Source: Candidatus Rhodoferax odensensis
Lineage (GTDB): Bacteria; Pseudomonadota; Gammaproteobacteria; Burkholderiales; Burkholderiaceae_C
Length of the DNA: 64,000 nucleotides
Direction: 5' to 3'
Assembly (NCBI GenBank): GCA_016718405.1
Contig: JADKDJ010000033.1
Span: 534,755 to 598,754 of the forward strand
Shown here: positions 63,890 through 64,000 of the stretch, one piece after another
Layout: every line of letters begins with the position of its first letter
How positions within the stretch are numbered: the stretch's first letter is position 1
Notes under the pieces: generated by a model
Database searches by the model: none
The model's input: the letters and a program-made list of their open reading frames with translations, nothing else
What the model was told of the DNA's origin: nothing
Position numbers and translations under genes: made by a program

Positions 63890-64000
63890 GGTCGATTCCT
63901 TGAGTAACCTTTGATGCTACCCGCAGAGTCGAATGGTGGCTAGTGAAAGGCTGGTGGCAACCAACGGGAGAAGCTGTGGAAAGCTTGTGCAAAACTTTGG

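Noticed and set aside
63890..64000. Possible replication origin features near dnaB
   Set aside because: No DnaA-box cluster or AT-rich unwinding region is visible in these 111 bases.

Overview
The window looks like a chromosomal segment of a high-GC betaproteobacterium, most likely family Comamonadaceae (Rhodoferax/Polaromonas/Acidovorax-like). The reasons are the CysB and ClpB sequences, the alanine aminotransferase-hom-thrC-moeA-moaD-moaE gene order on one strand, and a GC-rich palindrome of a type I recall from that family. No rRNA, tRNA, CRISPR array or prophage was seen. Family assignments rest on protein motifs read by eye; no database search was possible.

Layout. 1-2.1 kb: the 3' part of cysB and a YbdL-like aminotransferase. 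2.2-8.7 kb (minus strand): agmatinase, a PuuB-like FAD oxidase, and a dipeptide-type ABC transporter (B, C, D, F genes, no binding protein). This transporter carries several small indels, and its 5' side meets a 120-nt stretch made only of A and C that looks like an assembly artefact. 8.8-12.3 kb: a caspase-MORN repeat protein followed by a FecR-domain protein. 12.3-17.9 kb: a probable 4-hydroxyproline catabolic cluster (PAS-AraC regulator, epimerase, DHDPS-family deaminase, FAD oxidase, EamA exporter) facing an RraA-like gene. 18.2-24.7 kb: a lysine-repeat SWIB protein and a second, complete dpp-type operon (B, C, D, F, A) whose D gene has a 1-bp frameshift. 24.8-27.4 kb: an alpha/beta hydrolase and a TPP enzyme.

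27.4-35.6 kb is an accessory island. It holds a periplasmic binding protein and two tandem chemoreceptors in one orientation. The second receptor is split near its start codon by an intact IS1634-type element with a 6-bp target duplication. The far side is bounded by an ISL3-family element lying against the tail of an IS5-like transposase. 35.7-45.5 kb: two divergent MFS transporters, a thioesterase, small conserved hypotheticals, clpB with a sigma-32-like promoter, and a FimV-like membrane protein. 45.7-49.1 kb: a two-subunit molybdenum hydroxylase (IorA/IorB type) and a TetR regulator.

49.1-59.5 kb: moaE, moaD, moeA, thrC, hom and an alanine-type aminotransferase on the minus strand, interrupted by two apparent insertions: an oppositely oriented DHDPS-like gene between moaD and moaE, and a FecR/CHASE2-cyclase pair between hom and thrC. 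thrC itself carries an in-frame GC-rich palindrome of about 30 codons. 59.5-64 kb: a Mth938-like protein, a Bcp peroxiredoxin, a PIN-PhoH ATPase and dnaB.

The least explained signals are: (i) a small dispersed hairpin family (five copies, all intergenic) with compensatory base changes in the stem; (ii) the thrC palindrome read as protein; (iii) the IS-split chemoreceptor in a binding-protein/receptor module; and (iv) two FecR loci, one paired with a caspase-MORN protein and one with a CHASE2 cyclase. Frameshifts are reported as seen. Several are in short homopolymers and may be sequencing errors rather than real lesions.
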